The notes: generated from the sequence alone by a model not told the origin. A stretch of DNA of 64,000 nt from Paulownia fortunei (GCA_019321725.1 CM033108.1:3294001-3358000); one strand, 5' to 3'; positions 25,401 through 39,147 are shown, counted from the first letter of the stretch. Program-made: numbers and translations.

Positions 25401-28400
25401 TATAATTTTGAAATTGCCTTTAATGCTGTACAATTTGCCATTTGCAGCTAATAGAATGCAGGTATAATTTAGTAAGCTCAATGCATATAATATACTGCTT
25501 CAAAGGCATTCTCCTAATTTCAGACAATGACATGCACCTGGACTAAGAGGAAAATATCTGAAAAACATACATGGTCTCCAATCTTATTAATACATTTTAC
25601 GAGAAAAAATAAACATCTCCACATCATCCAAAATTCCAAACTCATTCTTTTTCATCAAATTGAAGGTCTACTTCATCAGTTTAAACCTCTTTACCATAAT
25701 ATTTGCAACCTAAACAGTTCTGAACTTGGAATATGCCAGTTTGCATCTATGAAAAGTGAAGCATATACTATTCATATTCTTAATTACAAGTTTATCACAA
25801 ACTTCAGTGCTCATAAACAACTAGCCATAGGCATCAACTAAATTCATAAATTGTTCATATAATAACTTCTCCTAACCTGCAATACTTATTCTCCAAAATG
25901 ACAGAATGCCTCCATTCCAGTAGAATAGAATGTAAATAAACATAAATCATACTAAATGGATTTTTTTTCCATTTTACGCAACCGCAGAGCCAGCAAAATG
26001 AGCCTAAAAAACGGGGCCACTGATCTACAAAAGGGGCCTCATAATATACTTTACAGAGCAAATCTTTACTCATTTAACTGTTATCAGTAAAGGACATCAT
26101 CTAGGTGAAAAATCCCTAAACACCGTCGTTCAATACCTGAGAAGTAATGTGTTTGAAACAACGGAAATTGCACTAACAGTTACAGAATATTCGGCATGAT
26201 GATTTTTCTATATTCTGGCTGGCTAGCCATCTTTGAAAATTCTGCCAAGTGTTTTTGCTTTCTTTTTCTTTATTTTAAGGAGTGTCGACAAGATCTCAAC
26301 AACTTCTGCCAAACTATGCACAGTATCAGATGAATCCCTTTTCAAGATGCAGACCCAATTTTTATTTACCCAAGAGAATGTGGAACCAAAATCGTAGAAG
26401 TAAAAAGTGGGCAGGGATCAATGATCATTATTCAATGCACTAATCTTGTAATGCGAGAATCCAGACCACTCAAAACTGCCAATTTAAACAAAGATGCAAC
26501 AACATTTTCCAGTCCAAACCCAAGCTGGCCTCTATGGCTCTATCACAGAGAAATGAATGTTACGGACTATAAAAAGTCCTATTACAAGCTACATGCTATT
26601 TTCCTAGGGGTGAGGGAAATAGATGCAACAACATCAATGTCAAAATAACTGATTCAGGCTATTTTTCACCATTTCCCAATCTCCACTTCTATGAAGCAAC
26701 CCAAAAGGGGCGGTTAAAGGAAAACACAAAAGTACAGGAAAGCTTTGTTTGTGATCTGAGATTCTGGTGTCTAGGTCAGAGAGAACAACATTCCAAGTTT
26801 TATGACTAACCAACTAAGGAGTGTTCAAACTGAGATATTCAGAATACATGTCAAAACCACATCTATATCCCCCTGATAAGAGATGTCATGATGCTCAGAT
26901 CATACAATCAAGAAAACAAATAAAATAGAAATCGAGCCATGAATTTTGTCTTTACTGTTTTTTAGGTCGGTAAATGGAAGCTCTAAGTTCACCTGCCGAT
27001 AAATGCCCTTGACAGTCCTTGGGGAAGAGACCGAGAAATGAACCTCTCAGTGGTAGGTCTGGCATTGATTGCCAGAAATCTAACCATTTGAGCAGAGCTG
27101 ACCAAACCCTAGAGGCCATTTGACATTAGAGCCCATGTCCTAAGATTATTCAGACCAAAAAAGGAAAACAAAAACGAAAAAGCATAGCACTACCATTTCT
27201 TAGGCTTGACGAAACCCAGCAGGCAAATCCATCATTGTCTTTTGCCACTCATTCAATACAGCATCCACAAATTTTCGATCAAATAACTGCCAAAGAATCT
27301 TAAGTTAGATTCTGAATTTATCAAATAAAATAACTGAATATATGACAAAAAGTATTGCCACGTCTGTATGTGTGTTTGGACATATCAGTTTTTGTTACCT
27401 CCGCCAGAACAATCCTTCTCCTAAACAATCCACCCTCATCTCCTTCATCGCCCTCATCAAAGTTGTCAAAGTAATCATCATCATCACCACCACCATCACC
27501 TCCATCCCCACCTCCATGACTAAGACCCTTCCCAATATCGCCACCTCCTCCCCCAGTAGAAAGCTGCCATGTTGCAGAAAGAAGTAGCATTTATGAGCTG
27601 CGAATAAATTTGACTAGGATAGGTAATGCAAAATTTTAATTGATACTCCAACCTTTGTAAACAATCTGCCAATAGTAACATATTATTGTGATTTCTCAGT
27701 AAAATTTCTATATTAATATACCAGTCAGAACTTAGCATGACCTGTCAATTAAAAGCAAATACTTGCAGGAATATGTTTTCGGTAATCTTTTGATGGTCAA
27801 ATTCAGTAATCTTATGATGGTCGATTGGACTTAAACTATCATGCTAAAACCAAAAAGCTGATATTTCAAAAGTTCCTTACTTATCATCAATTGTCTAATG
27901 ATCAAAACCGATAATAGTTTCCTGTGTAGAATGAACTTCACATGTATAATAACTTCAGTAACATCTCAAATTTAGGGATGAGGGACTTTGCTCGCGAGTG
28001 ATGAAACGAAATAAAATCATCAACAATCTCAATGGAAAGTTTAAGAACAACTCAATTGGCTAAAAAAAGTGAAGGACAAAAACACCATAAGCATGATTTT
28101 GCCTCTCGACAATCTCCCTTATCCAGTCAAAGCCCTAAGCCATGGAACGTATAATTCGTAAAATTAGATATACTCAAGCAACTCATGAAGCAGCTAACTA
28201 TGTTTTGCATTTCTTTAAACTTGAGACGTAAATCACTTGATCTCTCGTCAACTTTCGCGGTGAAGATAAGTAACAGCATAAACTCACATATAAATATTGT
28301 AGATATATACCTCCGGACTAGACTTGGTTTGCTTCTGCGTCAAATCAAGCTTCGATTTTTCCAATGTTACCGCTCCAAGCGCACCGTATTGCCCCTTCAT

Positions 28401-28674
28401 AACGGGACCAAAATCAGCAGACCCAGAAGAAGTCGAGGACGGAGCATCAGCGGCCGGCGGCGAAGCCTGAAAGCATCGCTCGAGGCTCGCAATATCCATC
28501 AACAACCGCAGAAGACGAGGCCCTAACAGTAAGACAACAGAGCTTACCGGCAGAAGGCGGCGAAGCAGGCGACCGGAAAACGGCGGTGTTATGCAGTAAA
28601 GATTTGGATGATAAGGTTTTTGGGGTTGGTGCAATGGGCATAATCTGGGCTGTTTGGAACACTGAGTGAGACAT
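22484..28674 (-). pseudogene. RETICULATA-RELATED (DUF3411) gene copy, disabled by stops and a frame break
   Basis: Eight exons on the reverse strand: 28674-28311, 27563-27399, 27286-27194, 27108-26993, 24070-23972, 23877-23572, 23449-23285 and 22766-22484. All have GT-AG borders. The family is clear: a Ser-rich transit peptide with a VRAS cleavage context, KGQYGALGAVTLEKSKLDLT, an acidic Gly/Asp linker (GDDDDYFDNFDEGDEGDEGG), LFDRKFVDAVLNEWQKTMMD, MVRFLAINARPTT, RSLPQGLSRAFIGR, STNALGYGAFLGLYANLRYQ and SKNAIVSGLGLLGI. These are chloroplast envelope proteins that affect leaf mesophyll development. Three lesions are visible. The Tyr of the conserved RQAYEM motif is TAA (27200-27202). The Gln of LQNTLQKLP is TAA (23742-23744). 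In exon 1 the transit-peptide frame from ATG 28672-28674 is out of phase with the SLERCF frame. The open C-terminus and intact splice sites suggest recent decay. A sequence or assembly error is possible but would need three independent faults. Confidence 0.8.
24295..24714. mobile_element. MITE-like element with about 20-bp terminal inverted repeats
   Basis: The left end (GTGCCCATTTGTTTTCATTT) and the reverse complement of the right end (GAGCCCATTTGGTTTCATTT) match at 17 of 20 bases. They are about 420 bp apart, with an AT-rich interior full of ATTTTCA motifs on both strands. It lies in the 2.9-kb intron (24071-26992) of the RETICULATA-RELATED copy. A target duplication is not certain. Confidence 0.5.
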
Positions 28675-29666
28675 TTTTCTTGTTCTCTATTTCTCTTTTT
28701 TTTTTAATTCCGTTTTTTATATAAATTTTTAATTTCAAGATTATGGTTTAGATTTTCATGGATAAATGGAGATGGGAATTTCCTTTTTCTTTTTCCCCCT
28801 GGTATTTTATCTCCCTGTGATCGTAGACACAGAACGAAGGTCATTAGGGACGACGAAACGCTTTTAGCGTGCCCGATATGCGACAAACCCAATCCAAACT
28901 GAGAAAAAAATTATTTTTACCCTCAATATTTAGGCCAAATCTGATTTTTAGTATCAGACTTTTAACACTTTTTCATATTTACTCCTGGACGAGTGATTTA
29001 TTTTCATTTTATGTATTGGTTTATTCTTTATTTTATTTTATTTTATTTTGTTTTGACTTTTTTCTCCTTAGAAAGTCACAAGTTCGAAAATATGATAAAA
29101 CCCCACATATGAAAAAGTAATTGAATTGTCGCCATTTGATCAATCCAACCATTTTAGGTCATGCTAAAATTTTACGAATCCAACCATGTTAGGTCATGCC
29201 AAAATTTCAAGCCCCTACTTGTGTAGACAGACACTTGTTGCCTCAAGCTATAACAGACATTAATTGAACAACACTCAGCCATCATAAGATAAACAATTTC
29301 TTCAAGATAATTATATGTATTTCCAGGACTTTGCAAACATCAGTAAGACATAGCAAATGCCGCTTCTCTCCCTCCTTGCAGAGTTCAGAAAGAACCTGTG
29401 CATTTTACAGTTTGTTCCTTCGGAATTCTGCAAGGAAGCATTTACTCTTTAGGAGTCTATCCCTTCGGGAAAGAAACATCCGGACAGATACCATAAGATG
29501 TCAGTGTCAAATGCGAGGCCTGCCACCTTTTGGCTTCGACCTTCAACTCTCCTAATCCATGTACAATTATAGGTTTATCTCATCCACATCCGTCTCCACA
29601 AGCAAAACTGTAAGCAGCCACATCAAACATGTCCAGAACACTACTCAGCTTGCATGCAGATGACAT
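28675..29666. other. Intergenic region and 3' UTR of the Pro-rich gene
   Basis: AT-rich DNA with a near-perfect 32-bp direct duplication (29142-29173 and 29177-29208, containing AATCCAACCAT-TTAGGTCAT). The last 300 bases are probably 3' UTR of the gene ending at 29667. No other feature is seen. Confidence 0.5.
28718..28726 (-). promoter_or_regulatory. Possible TATA box of the RETICULATA-RELATED locus
   Basis: TTTATATAA on the reverse strand lies 44 bases before the ATG at 28674, so the leader would be very short. The surroundings are AT-rich and the match may be chance. Confidence 0.35.
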
Positions 29667-32600
29667 CTAGGATATCCAAATGAAGAGAAGAAACGCCAGG
29701 AGTCCAATTAAGTTGAACCATTGAATCCTCAAAGTGCCTACTGCAAAAGTGCATAATCAGTTAGTCTGCTAATCAACTGCAACCAGAATATATTCTAAAT
29801 TAGATGCACGAAATGTAGACCATAGTGTAACCAAGGACAGAACGTAATATTGAAAGAAAGATAATACATAACAAGTCTGATAGAGTTCACTTTCAATATA
29901 GCAGTCCTATATTAGCCACCCTAAACCCCCACAGAAAGACAAAATCTCAGAAAAGGATGGAGAAAAAATAAAGTATGAGCAAAGAAATTGCAATAGAAAT
30001 GGTTTGTTTTTGGTTTCAACCTGCAAAATGCAATTTCCAATTGATGCCACTTCACACAGTTTCTTCCAAACATTCTGATGTTTCTTCTCCCTTTAGAGAA
30101 AAGCAATTTGACAGACCACATCATCTTCCATATATTCAAAGATTTTCTTCTAGAAAATATAGAATACCTTCAAGGGCCTCAGCATGTTCTATTATCTAAA
30201 ACATGAGAACTATGAAAATACTACTATTTTCCTATAACTCCAGTGATAAAAGTAACAAATTCAAGATTCAAGATTCAAGATCAGATCAAAGTACTATATA
30301 ATGATGAATATGGTAACAATTAGAGAACAGCAGAAGGGTCTACCAAAGGAATCATCCATGATCTATGTCATCTTCGAAAAATCAAAGCCGAGAGGCATAA
30401 TACATATTTTGCAGCATTAACTTACATGACCAGGACGATGCAAAAGATGACAAAACTTGTGGTGGAGACACCAAATCTTTCATACTCCTTTCCTCTGGAC
30501 CTCGAGAACCATATGTGACACCAGGCAATGGAGAAAGACTTGGCGAGATCTGAGGTGTAGAACCTGCTAGTGGTGAGTCAGGTGACTTAGTGGAGGCAGG
30601 AGGTGATATCTTAGGAGGCAATTGATCAGGATGAGAAGTTGGAGAAGGAATTGGTGGATCAGTAGACCAACAGTGAGGACTGCCATGAGCTACTGAGGAT
30701 TCAGGTGAATCAGCCCTTGGAGATAAAGAATAAAGAGGCAGATGCTGGTTTGCACCAGATGGTGCAGAGGCACAACAGTTAGGACAAGGTGGTATTGAGT
30801 GATGAAAGTTGGGTGAAAAGGCTGGAGAAGATGGTGCCACAGATGGGCCAGTTTCATAAATCTGCTCGGGAGACAGAGCTGGAGATGGAGATGGAGATGG
30901 AGAAGGAATTGGAGTTGGCGCATGAAGTAAATGATTTAGAAATGAAGACAAGCTAATTTCCTTTACTTTTCCGAATACAGAATGATCAAGGCCAAGATTT
31001 TCTGCAGGATCAGTAATTATTTGAGCCAATTGTCTCAATCTCTCTAGCGGTAGGGTTCCTAGATCAGATACAACTGAAGCTTCAACTGTCACTGGGGGAT
31101 CTTTTGTTGACCCATGCTTGTTTGTTACTTGTATGTACACCACCTGTTCCAAGAGAGAAAGATGAAAGGTAAAAAAGACAAAAGATTTAACTTGGCGAAA
31201 AGTGTATGGATAAATCAAAGTGAAATCAACGTTTCCATACACATAACATTACAAGGGCCGTGTAAGAAATATCAATCATAAGAAGTTACATAAATAAAAA
31301 TTTGGGAACTTCAATTTTGGAAAAGAAAATCACAAATGGTAGACCTCATCTACAATCCCACTGCTACTAGAAGGTAACAGTCAGTGTTGGTCCAGTTAGA
31401 CATGCCTCTTTGAATTATAATACTTTTAAATTTGGAAACAATTTCGAAACACAAATTAATTCATGTAAAATTAAATAAGGCTGAGGTGCTTCGGTGAAAC
31501 AATTTTCAGCAAAGATGAAACATAATGGGTTGTGTTAGTAGATGAAATATGGTTGAATATATCACCTATTGGCATAAAACATTTACTTTATACAATTTTC
31601 AGGATTCGATATAGTGAAAACATTGCAGAAAGTAAACCACTGATACTATCTGACATATAGAGGATGTACAACATAATAATTTCTTTACCTCATTGTGCAT
31701 TAGATGCAATCCCAATTTTAGCTGTTCTTTCAGCTCCAGAAGATTTTCCTTTATTTCATAAATTGAGCTGTTGAGAGTGAAATTAAAAAGGACCTCAGGT
31801 ATATGCAAGATCAAAGCAGCTCGCTCGGGTATTATGGTGATCCCACCAGGAAATTTGAAAATCTCAAATGAAGAGGGGTCTCCAAAAAGTGAGGAATTCA
31901 ATGTCAAATTGCATTGTTGAAGAAAAAGATCTATTAAGGATGATTTCAGCAGACTTAAGGACACTGGATTTGTGGTAATATTAATTGGATCAGGAAGGAA
32001 GCCAAACACCACGTTGGTCCAATTAGATTTGCCTTCCTGGTGCATGGAGAGGATAGCAACCTGTTGTAAATAGTGATTGGCAAATCACTCTTCTCTCCAA
32101 ATTAATGACAGAAATTTCAAGTACTATACATAATGTAAACTTGAGCAGACCTTGGAGGAAGGAACACCCATCTCTCCATTGAGATCATATTCTAGTCTTG
32201 CAATGTATGGAACAAGCTCTGAAACTGGTTTCTGAAGCCTGAAGTATGCTTGAACAGTAGCTGCAATAAGAATTATGATAATGACTCAGAAACAGACCAA
32301 TATCATAAATTGAAACATCCAAAGCAGTACCCAGAAGCTACATTTATGATATTTTTTTTCTTTTTCCTTTCCATAAGAATTTCAAAAACATAAAGCTTCA
32401 TAAATATTTAAGAGATTTTCCATGATTCTTTCAGTCAACCAAAAACTCATATCCAAGAATGAAAGGAAAAAGAAATTACTGCTACAAGATGAGGCTACAT
32501 ATACCTAGTATAGATGAAGTTTTCATAAAATTCAAGGATGAACTTGGAATATTTCACAGATAGGATAGCCCATTTAAATCAGAAATAGGACAGTGTCCAT

Positions 32601-33714
32601 AACATCAACAACAAAAACTAACAAGGAGACAAAATTGAGTAGAAAGATGCCTCCATTGCAAACAATGCACATGAACTCATAGCACCAGAAGCACAGTCCC
32701 CAGTGCTGTTTACATGGAGTATTAGTTTAATCACTGTCTTAAATTTAGCTTATTCCCAGTCTTTGTCATTCGAAATGAGATTCTTCGAAACAATGTGTCA
32801 CTTCACTCAAACAATCTCCTATTTTTTGCATGCCTAAAGGAAATAAATGAATAAGTTGTCTTGTAATTTTATTACCTTGAACTTATTATCAGACGCTGAC
32901 AATGCAAAGATCACACATCCCATCTCAAAGAACATATTAAAACAAATTCTCTATTTGTTTTTCGACTAGGAAGAGAGAAAATTGAATCTTACAGGTGGTG
33001 GTAGCACATAAGTTTAGAGAACTACATATCAGGGGAAAAAGTAAGCCATAGTGCAAAGCAGTTCCACTTACCAGATATCTACTTTTAAATACTTCCAGGA
33101 ACAAAAGTTTAAGACCTTATCTATCACACTTATATCCCTTCACAACCTCGTTGAAAAAGTAGAAGCAGATTAAGCTCCTAAAATCACTAATCTAGTAGAG
33201 TACCAATTTGTTCAAACAACATTCATCACTATTTCTGCATTGATTATTAACCCTTCAACCAAAGAATCAAGTGGTATGTTATAACTTTAAATAACAGATA
33301 AACCAGCACTTAACAGTTGCAAGAATTACCTCATACCTATCTATCACACTCGAGCAATTATTCTGTGCTAAATTAAATTGTAAATCTCATGAGTTTGCTC
33401 TTCTAGATGCTTTACCTACCAAAGGCGAACTTTATTATTTGGACTTCACCATCAACCTTGACACTGTAACATACTCTAGGAAAAAAAAACAAAAAACAAA
33501 AAAAAAAAAAAACTAGAAGAGTGGAAGAGTGGTAAATAGATGATTCATAACATTTACAGCTTGTAAACTAATGGAAAAAAATTACTCCAATTCAAACAGC
33601 AAAAACTTAATCTCATAACTTCATATTTATTTCAAAGAAAGTCAAATAGTACAAAACAGACTCCCAATTAGTAGTAACATTTTCTAGCGAGGTGAAAAAC
33701 GATCGCAAAAATAT

Positions 33715-33758
<44 letters not shown>

Positions 33759-34259
33759 TGATGATGATGATGATGTAAATAAAAAAATAGGGAAAACAAA
33801 CTAAATTATAACTTCCACATGAATCCAACCAAAAAAATACAATTCTACTATTAACTATAGGACCTAGTAATATCCCAAATCACCAGAAAACCCCAATTCA
33901 AAATGAAAAAAAATAATAATATTAAACCGCTTGATGAACCCTAATCACAAAGCCACGCAACAACACAATCCCGTCAAAATCCCAAAAAAAATCATGAACT
34001 AATATTGAATGAAAAGAAAGAGAATAACAAATTTACCACTGAGCCTGATGGTGTCTTTAGCATCAAACCCAGCTTGCCTATACCGAAAAGGAAGAACCCA
34101 AAACAAAGCAGAAAGAAAAGCGGCGATACTGAGCATCAAAACGACGGCGCACTTGAAGTTGATGAGCTTGTGAACACCCACCGAACATCTCCGGCAGAGG
34201 AAGGTTCCAGAAGACTGCTGCTGCACGACTGGCAGTTGCTGATTATCGACTTTCCCCAT
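29667..34259 (-). CDS. Membrane-anchored, N-glycosylated proline-rich protein (DUF7036-like)
   Basis: Five coding exons: 34259-34037, 32260-32151, 32060-31689, 31143-30426 and 29740-29667. They total 1497 bases (498 aa) in frame. A short basic, Cys-containing N-terminus is followed by one membrane helix (about residues 36-58, LINFKCAVVLMLSIAAFLSA). An ectodomain (about 70-285) has several N-glycosylation sequons (NWT, NLT, NSS, NFT). A Pro/Ser-rich arabinogalactan-like region (about 285-460, with PTPIPSPSPSPSPALSP) comes next. The last exon encodes a hydrophobic tail (WFNLIGLLAFLLFIWIS), a second anchor or GPI-like signal. Splicing to this exon uses a perfect GTAAGT donor; without it the frame would end in unrelated residues. 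The start is ATG 34257-34259; no in-frame ATG lies just upstream. The family name is from memory and the function is unknown; a wall-associated or plasma-membrane role is inference. Confidence 0.8.
33714..33774. repeat. Compound trinucleotide microsatellite (AAT)n(GAT)n
   Basis: About 13 AAT units run directly into about 6 GAT units, inside the first intron of the Pro-rich protein gene. Confidence 0.9.
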
Positions 34260-37200
34260 TTCCACCACAGCATCTGCTCGGAACAAGAGAGTTTTTTCGC
34301 TCTCTTAACTTTCTCTCTCTATAAATTGTATGTACATGTGCATGCAATGAGATGGAGAGAGAAGTTTGATTTGCTTTGTTTTTTATTTCTCTCTCTGGGG
34401 AGTGTGGTGACAACTATGGGTGGTGGCTATGGACAAGTGTGCACGTGAGCATATGCTCTCCCTACGCGCACTTTAGAGTCGAGCCTCGAGTTCTTTTTAT
34501 TTATTTTTGTTTGTTGATCTGATTTTGTGGGGTTATCGTTTCAAATTGGAATATGGATGGGAGCGAATTGTGAAATTCACATTCTTTTAGGGTAAGTTAT
34601 TATATTTTATGAATTAATAGATATGAGTAAGGCTTGATTTGTTTAAATTTTTTTAAACTTGACCCTATTTTGATTCTTTAATTTTAAATATCAATAAATT
34701 TGATTTTTACGATAGTAAAGATGATTTATATTAGAGTATAGTTAAATAGATTTATTGTTCGTCTAATGTCTATAATTGATGAGTTATGTTATACTGTATA
34801 ATTATATTACTCAAATAAAATTTATGTTTTATTTGTTATTGACCATACTAGAATATAAATATATGTGAACAAATTAATTGTGAGGAATGAACATCATTTT
34901 GATTTAGACACTCTATTTTCAATTATGAAAGTTAATCTCATCATAGCTAAGTACACGTGGAGCCTCAAATTTCAAATGAGTAAAGAGAAATAGAAGAAAA
35001 TACAAATACATGCATATCAAAATAATATCTGAATTCGAATAAAATTCGAATTAAACACGTAATTTTTTATATTCAGAAGAACTAGTATAAGATATGGTCA
35101 TAAAAATTAAACACTTACTCCTAACACGTCTAAGGCGACTCAAATATAACACGACTATTCTCTCTTAAATCTTAAATGTGAAGGAACGAGGACGGAAATG
35201 ACAACGGAAAGGGTATAATTATCCCATATGCATGGGGTATATAAGCTATTTGCAACAATAAAGGGGCATGAATGTAATATTTACTGGCTCTCTGGCTTCA
35301 TACATTAATTAACAACATTTTGGCTACCCAACGTTGAGGAGAAGCAAAGGTGAAAGGAGAAAGAAGGAGAAGGGAATGTGTACGTAAGAATACAACAAAA
35401 GAGATTAGAAAAAAGTCATAAAGTGAAATTCAAAAATTAAATGCGCCTAAATTTTAACTTTATTTACTATTTCATAATGATTTATTACATGATTGGTAAA
35501 AATCCATTTTGGGGATTACTTCAATGTTGTGACTTTTCTTTGAGATCTTGATATTGTCATCATTAAAAAGTTGACTAACCTCATGCATCCACGTTGCCTT
35601 TTGATGTTATTTTTATGTGGATAACCTTTTTTTTTTTTTAAACTAGAGTGAATACAAAAATATAGATAATGAAAATGACATCCCAATGCAATTACTATTA
35701 TGATTTGACGTTCAAATCGGAATTTTATATTATTGATATGTAAAATTTTTAAATGAATATATTTAATTTATTTATTATTATTAAATTATAATTTATAAAA
35801 ATATTTATCAGGTCAATTCAATACATTCAATTCTATAATTTAATAATTATTTCGCTGTAGAATAACTCGCATGAAAACTATAATTCAGAGATTGAGTTTT
35901 CTTTCAAAACCTCTTACTCTGTCTCACATTGTATTGTACATCACTCTCTATTTTAGGGGAGGTATGTTTTCATATCAATGAAAAATCTCATTTTCCATTT
36001 TGTTGGGATGGTTTTCCAACTTTTCATTGGAATTTATGTAGAAATGAAAATATTTTTAGTTACACAAATTATAATAAAACTATAGGGTATAAAATAAGAA
36101 TATGTTATAGTTTATGATATTTTTTTGATTTTTTTTAATGAAAAAATGTGATAAAATAATAATTTATATGATGATATATTATATAGATATGGTCTCGTTA
36201 CTGTAATATATTGGTGCAAATTAAGAATATAGAGTTGTGAAGTATTTTTGGTGATAAATAAGAAGATAAAAATAGGATATTTTTAATAAAATTGAATAAA
36301 ACAAATATGATCTATGTATCTGAAATAGTAAATAGTGAAAAAAATATTTTAAAACGAAAACCATACATCCGAATAGTTTTTAATAAATTTGAATGAGAGT
36401 TCCATTTTTGGTTTATATACTAACTTTTTGGTTAGAGCAATGGTAAGAGTTAATGATTTTACATTATAACTTTTTAACTTATTGTATTTTAAATATAAAA
36501 AATTATAATTTTAGGACATTTGTGAAGATATTAAGAAATAAAAAGGAACATTTAACTTGAAATACTATCTTACTCACTTTATAATTAGTTGAACACTTAA
36601 TAAAATAATATGCACTATTTTAAAATGATTTAAAATCAAAGTCGTACATATATATTTAAGATCACCATCATGTGCACAATCTTATCCCGTAATTATATAT
36701 GATATAATTATTTAATTTAAATTTAATAAAAACATATAATGATGAAGAAATGCATAATTTATTTCCTATTTATTGAAAAATTTAAAAATGACCAATTTAA
36801 TATTGATATTTAGCTTGACAGGTGTTATGCTTTGGAATATTAGAAGACTTGTCATCTCTTCTATGGTGGCCCATTTGGTCAGCCCAGCAGGCTCGGTATG
36901 ACCTCAATTGGAAACACGCGGATATTTGGAATTCTTGGTTTATTTCTTAATTTATAAAGGGCATAATGGTAAATGAGGTGGTCCACATGGCAACTTGGTA
37001 GTATGATACATCAAGGGACGTTTATAGGCTGAAATTATATGGACTCGGGCTAATGTTGACATAATTGGCATATTGGGTAATGATTTTATAATTGGATTGA
37101 TAATTACAATTAGTTGGATTAAATTAATTATCGATCTAATTAATTTAATAAAAAATAATTATATTTATATAATTTAAAATAATAATATAATAAATTAATT

Positions 37201-38449
37201 ATTATTTAATATATTTTAAAGATAATAAAAAATAATAAACTAAATAAAATATTTAACAAATTTTAAAATTTAAATAATTACATACATATAATAAAATATT
37301 AAGTTTAAGATAATTTTTGATAGATTGAACAGTAAAAAATAGTTATTTAAGGTTAATCGAATTGAATCGATCGCTCATTCGCGATCAGATCAATTAATTC
37401 GATCCAATTATGAAAATATTAATTTTTTGTAAAGTGCTGCTTAATAAGTCATACTATTATGTCAAATCTACGACAAATCCAATCTTATGGTTGGACTCAG
37501 TAGCTTTGGCTTTCACTTTTTTTTTCTCCCCTAAAAACTAAAAAAACAAATACATAAAATTGTGCATATATTTGTTTGTTATTCAAACAAATTATTCTTT
37601 ATGGAACGATAATGCTATGTTTGGTTTTATTTTCAGTTATTTTAGAGAGTTTACTTTAAAATAATGTATTTTGATAATGAGATTGAAAAATGAATAAAAA
37701 ATAAAAATATATTTGAATGTTTTATTGAAAAAAATAATATAATATTTTGGAAAATATTTTTATCCGTAAATGTCATGTTAATATTATTTAATTGTGATCA
37801 GTAGAAATATTTTTAATTGTATATATTTTATCAAAGTTGTTTTGTTATAATTAGTGTGTATGATTACAAAATATTATAATAAATAATTAATATTTTAAAG
37901 AATAAAAATACATTTTTTGAAAAAAAAAAAATACGTTTTTATTTCCGGAAAAAGAAAATACAAGTAAAAAAATTCAGAAAACTAAGTTGCAATATTCCAA
38001 GGGTATATATTAATTGTAAATAATTGCAAGCAAATCAAATGAGGTGGATGACATCCAAATCCATGAACAATAACTATCAAATTCAGACAGTACAATAACA
38101 GAAGATCAAGTTAAACTTCCGTTCTATTTATTTATTTATTTATTTTTTTAGAAAAAGGACTCAAAGATTGATGTTGAAAACTCAAAAGAGAAGCAAGTTT
38201 GAAGTTTTGAAATTTTAGGTCTCAGGCCGACTGCCAAACGGTCGAAATTTTTTAAAAGAGTTCAAAAAATAGGCGGGTTTAAAATTGCATGCATCATGAT
38301 TCACTGACACAAAAATGGAAAAAAATATCTCGCCCCCTCCCCCACCCCCGCCGCCCCCTTTCAAAATTTGAAAAGCTCCCCCTCAGGGTCTAGTTACTGG
38401 CGCCTTAACATTTTATTCACGGAATACATGTATATTACACATATATATA

Positions 38450-38450
<1 letters not shown>
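34260..38450. other. Gene-free AT-rich region
   Basis: About 4 kb with no supported gene. The left edge is the promoter of the Pro-rich gene (CTCTCT and CATGCA tracts near 34300-34390). The rest is AT-rich with homopolymer runs and may hold decayed transposons, but I found no clear terminal repeats or coding remnants. Confidence 0.5.

Positions 38451-38503
<53 letters not shown>
38451..38503. repeat. (TC)n(TA)n microsatellite in the F-box gene promoter
   Basis: A TC run (38451-38473) passes into a TA run (to about 38503). It lies about 120 bases before the leader-intron donor of the F-box gene, where a core promoter is expected, so the TA tract may serve as the TATA region. Confidence 0.75.
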
Positions 38504-38625
38504 CTTCAGTCACACACATACAGACAGTGTGTGATAGGGTTCAGAAAATTGAAGCTTAAATAAATCTAAGCATTATTTCTTGGCTCAGCCTCACCAAGAA
38601 ATTGGTACTCCATTAATTTTTTCTT

Positions 38626-39143
38626 GTAAGTGAGCTTGTTTCTGTATCTTTTATCCATTGGGCATATTCAAAATCAGAAAAAAATGTATTATAGACGTAT
38701 ATGTTGTATATCGTGTGTCAGTAGAGTTTAGCCACTGTATGTGTATGTGAAGTCAATTTTTAATCTGGGTTCTTCACTGAATTGTACAACCTGTTAAACA
38801 TCTGTAGAAATACTTCAATCTTGAAATTTCTGTAATGTACTTAATAGTCAAGGAAATTCTTTTGATTGCTGTAATAATCAGTTCAATTTGACCCTCATTT
38901 GATAAATAAGGCCCATCGCATGTTTCCCGATTGCCCCCGAATGTTAGATTCAGCTAAATCTGCTTAATTTTGCCTCTGAGTTTCATATATGCGTAATCCA
39001 ATTCATTCGAAGATAAACGACAATTATGCTACGTTTTACGGATTAAATAAGCAAAGTAGGCTTAATAATGGGTTTCTGGTACTCGAAAGGATTTTATTGC
39101 AGTTTTTGGGACTGAATGCTAAGTGTTTGATTATTTTACTCAG
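38626..39143 (+). other. Probable 5' UTR intron of the F-box gene
   Basis: A consensus donor (CTT|GTAAGT at 38626) and an acceptor (TTTTACTCAG ending 39143) bracket 518 bases. The acceptor is four bases before the conserved F-box start codon. The upstream open frame across it (from 38989) has no family similarity. Confidence 0.65.
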
Positions 39144-39147
39144 GGTA

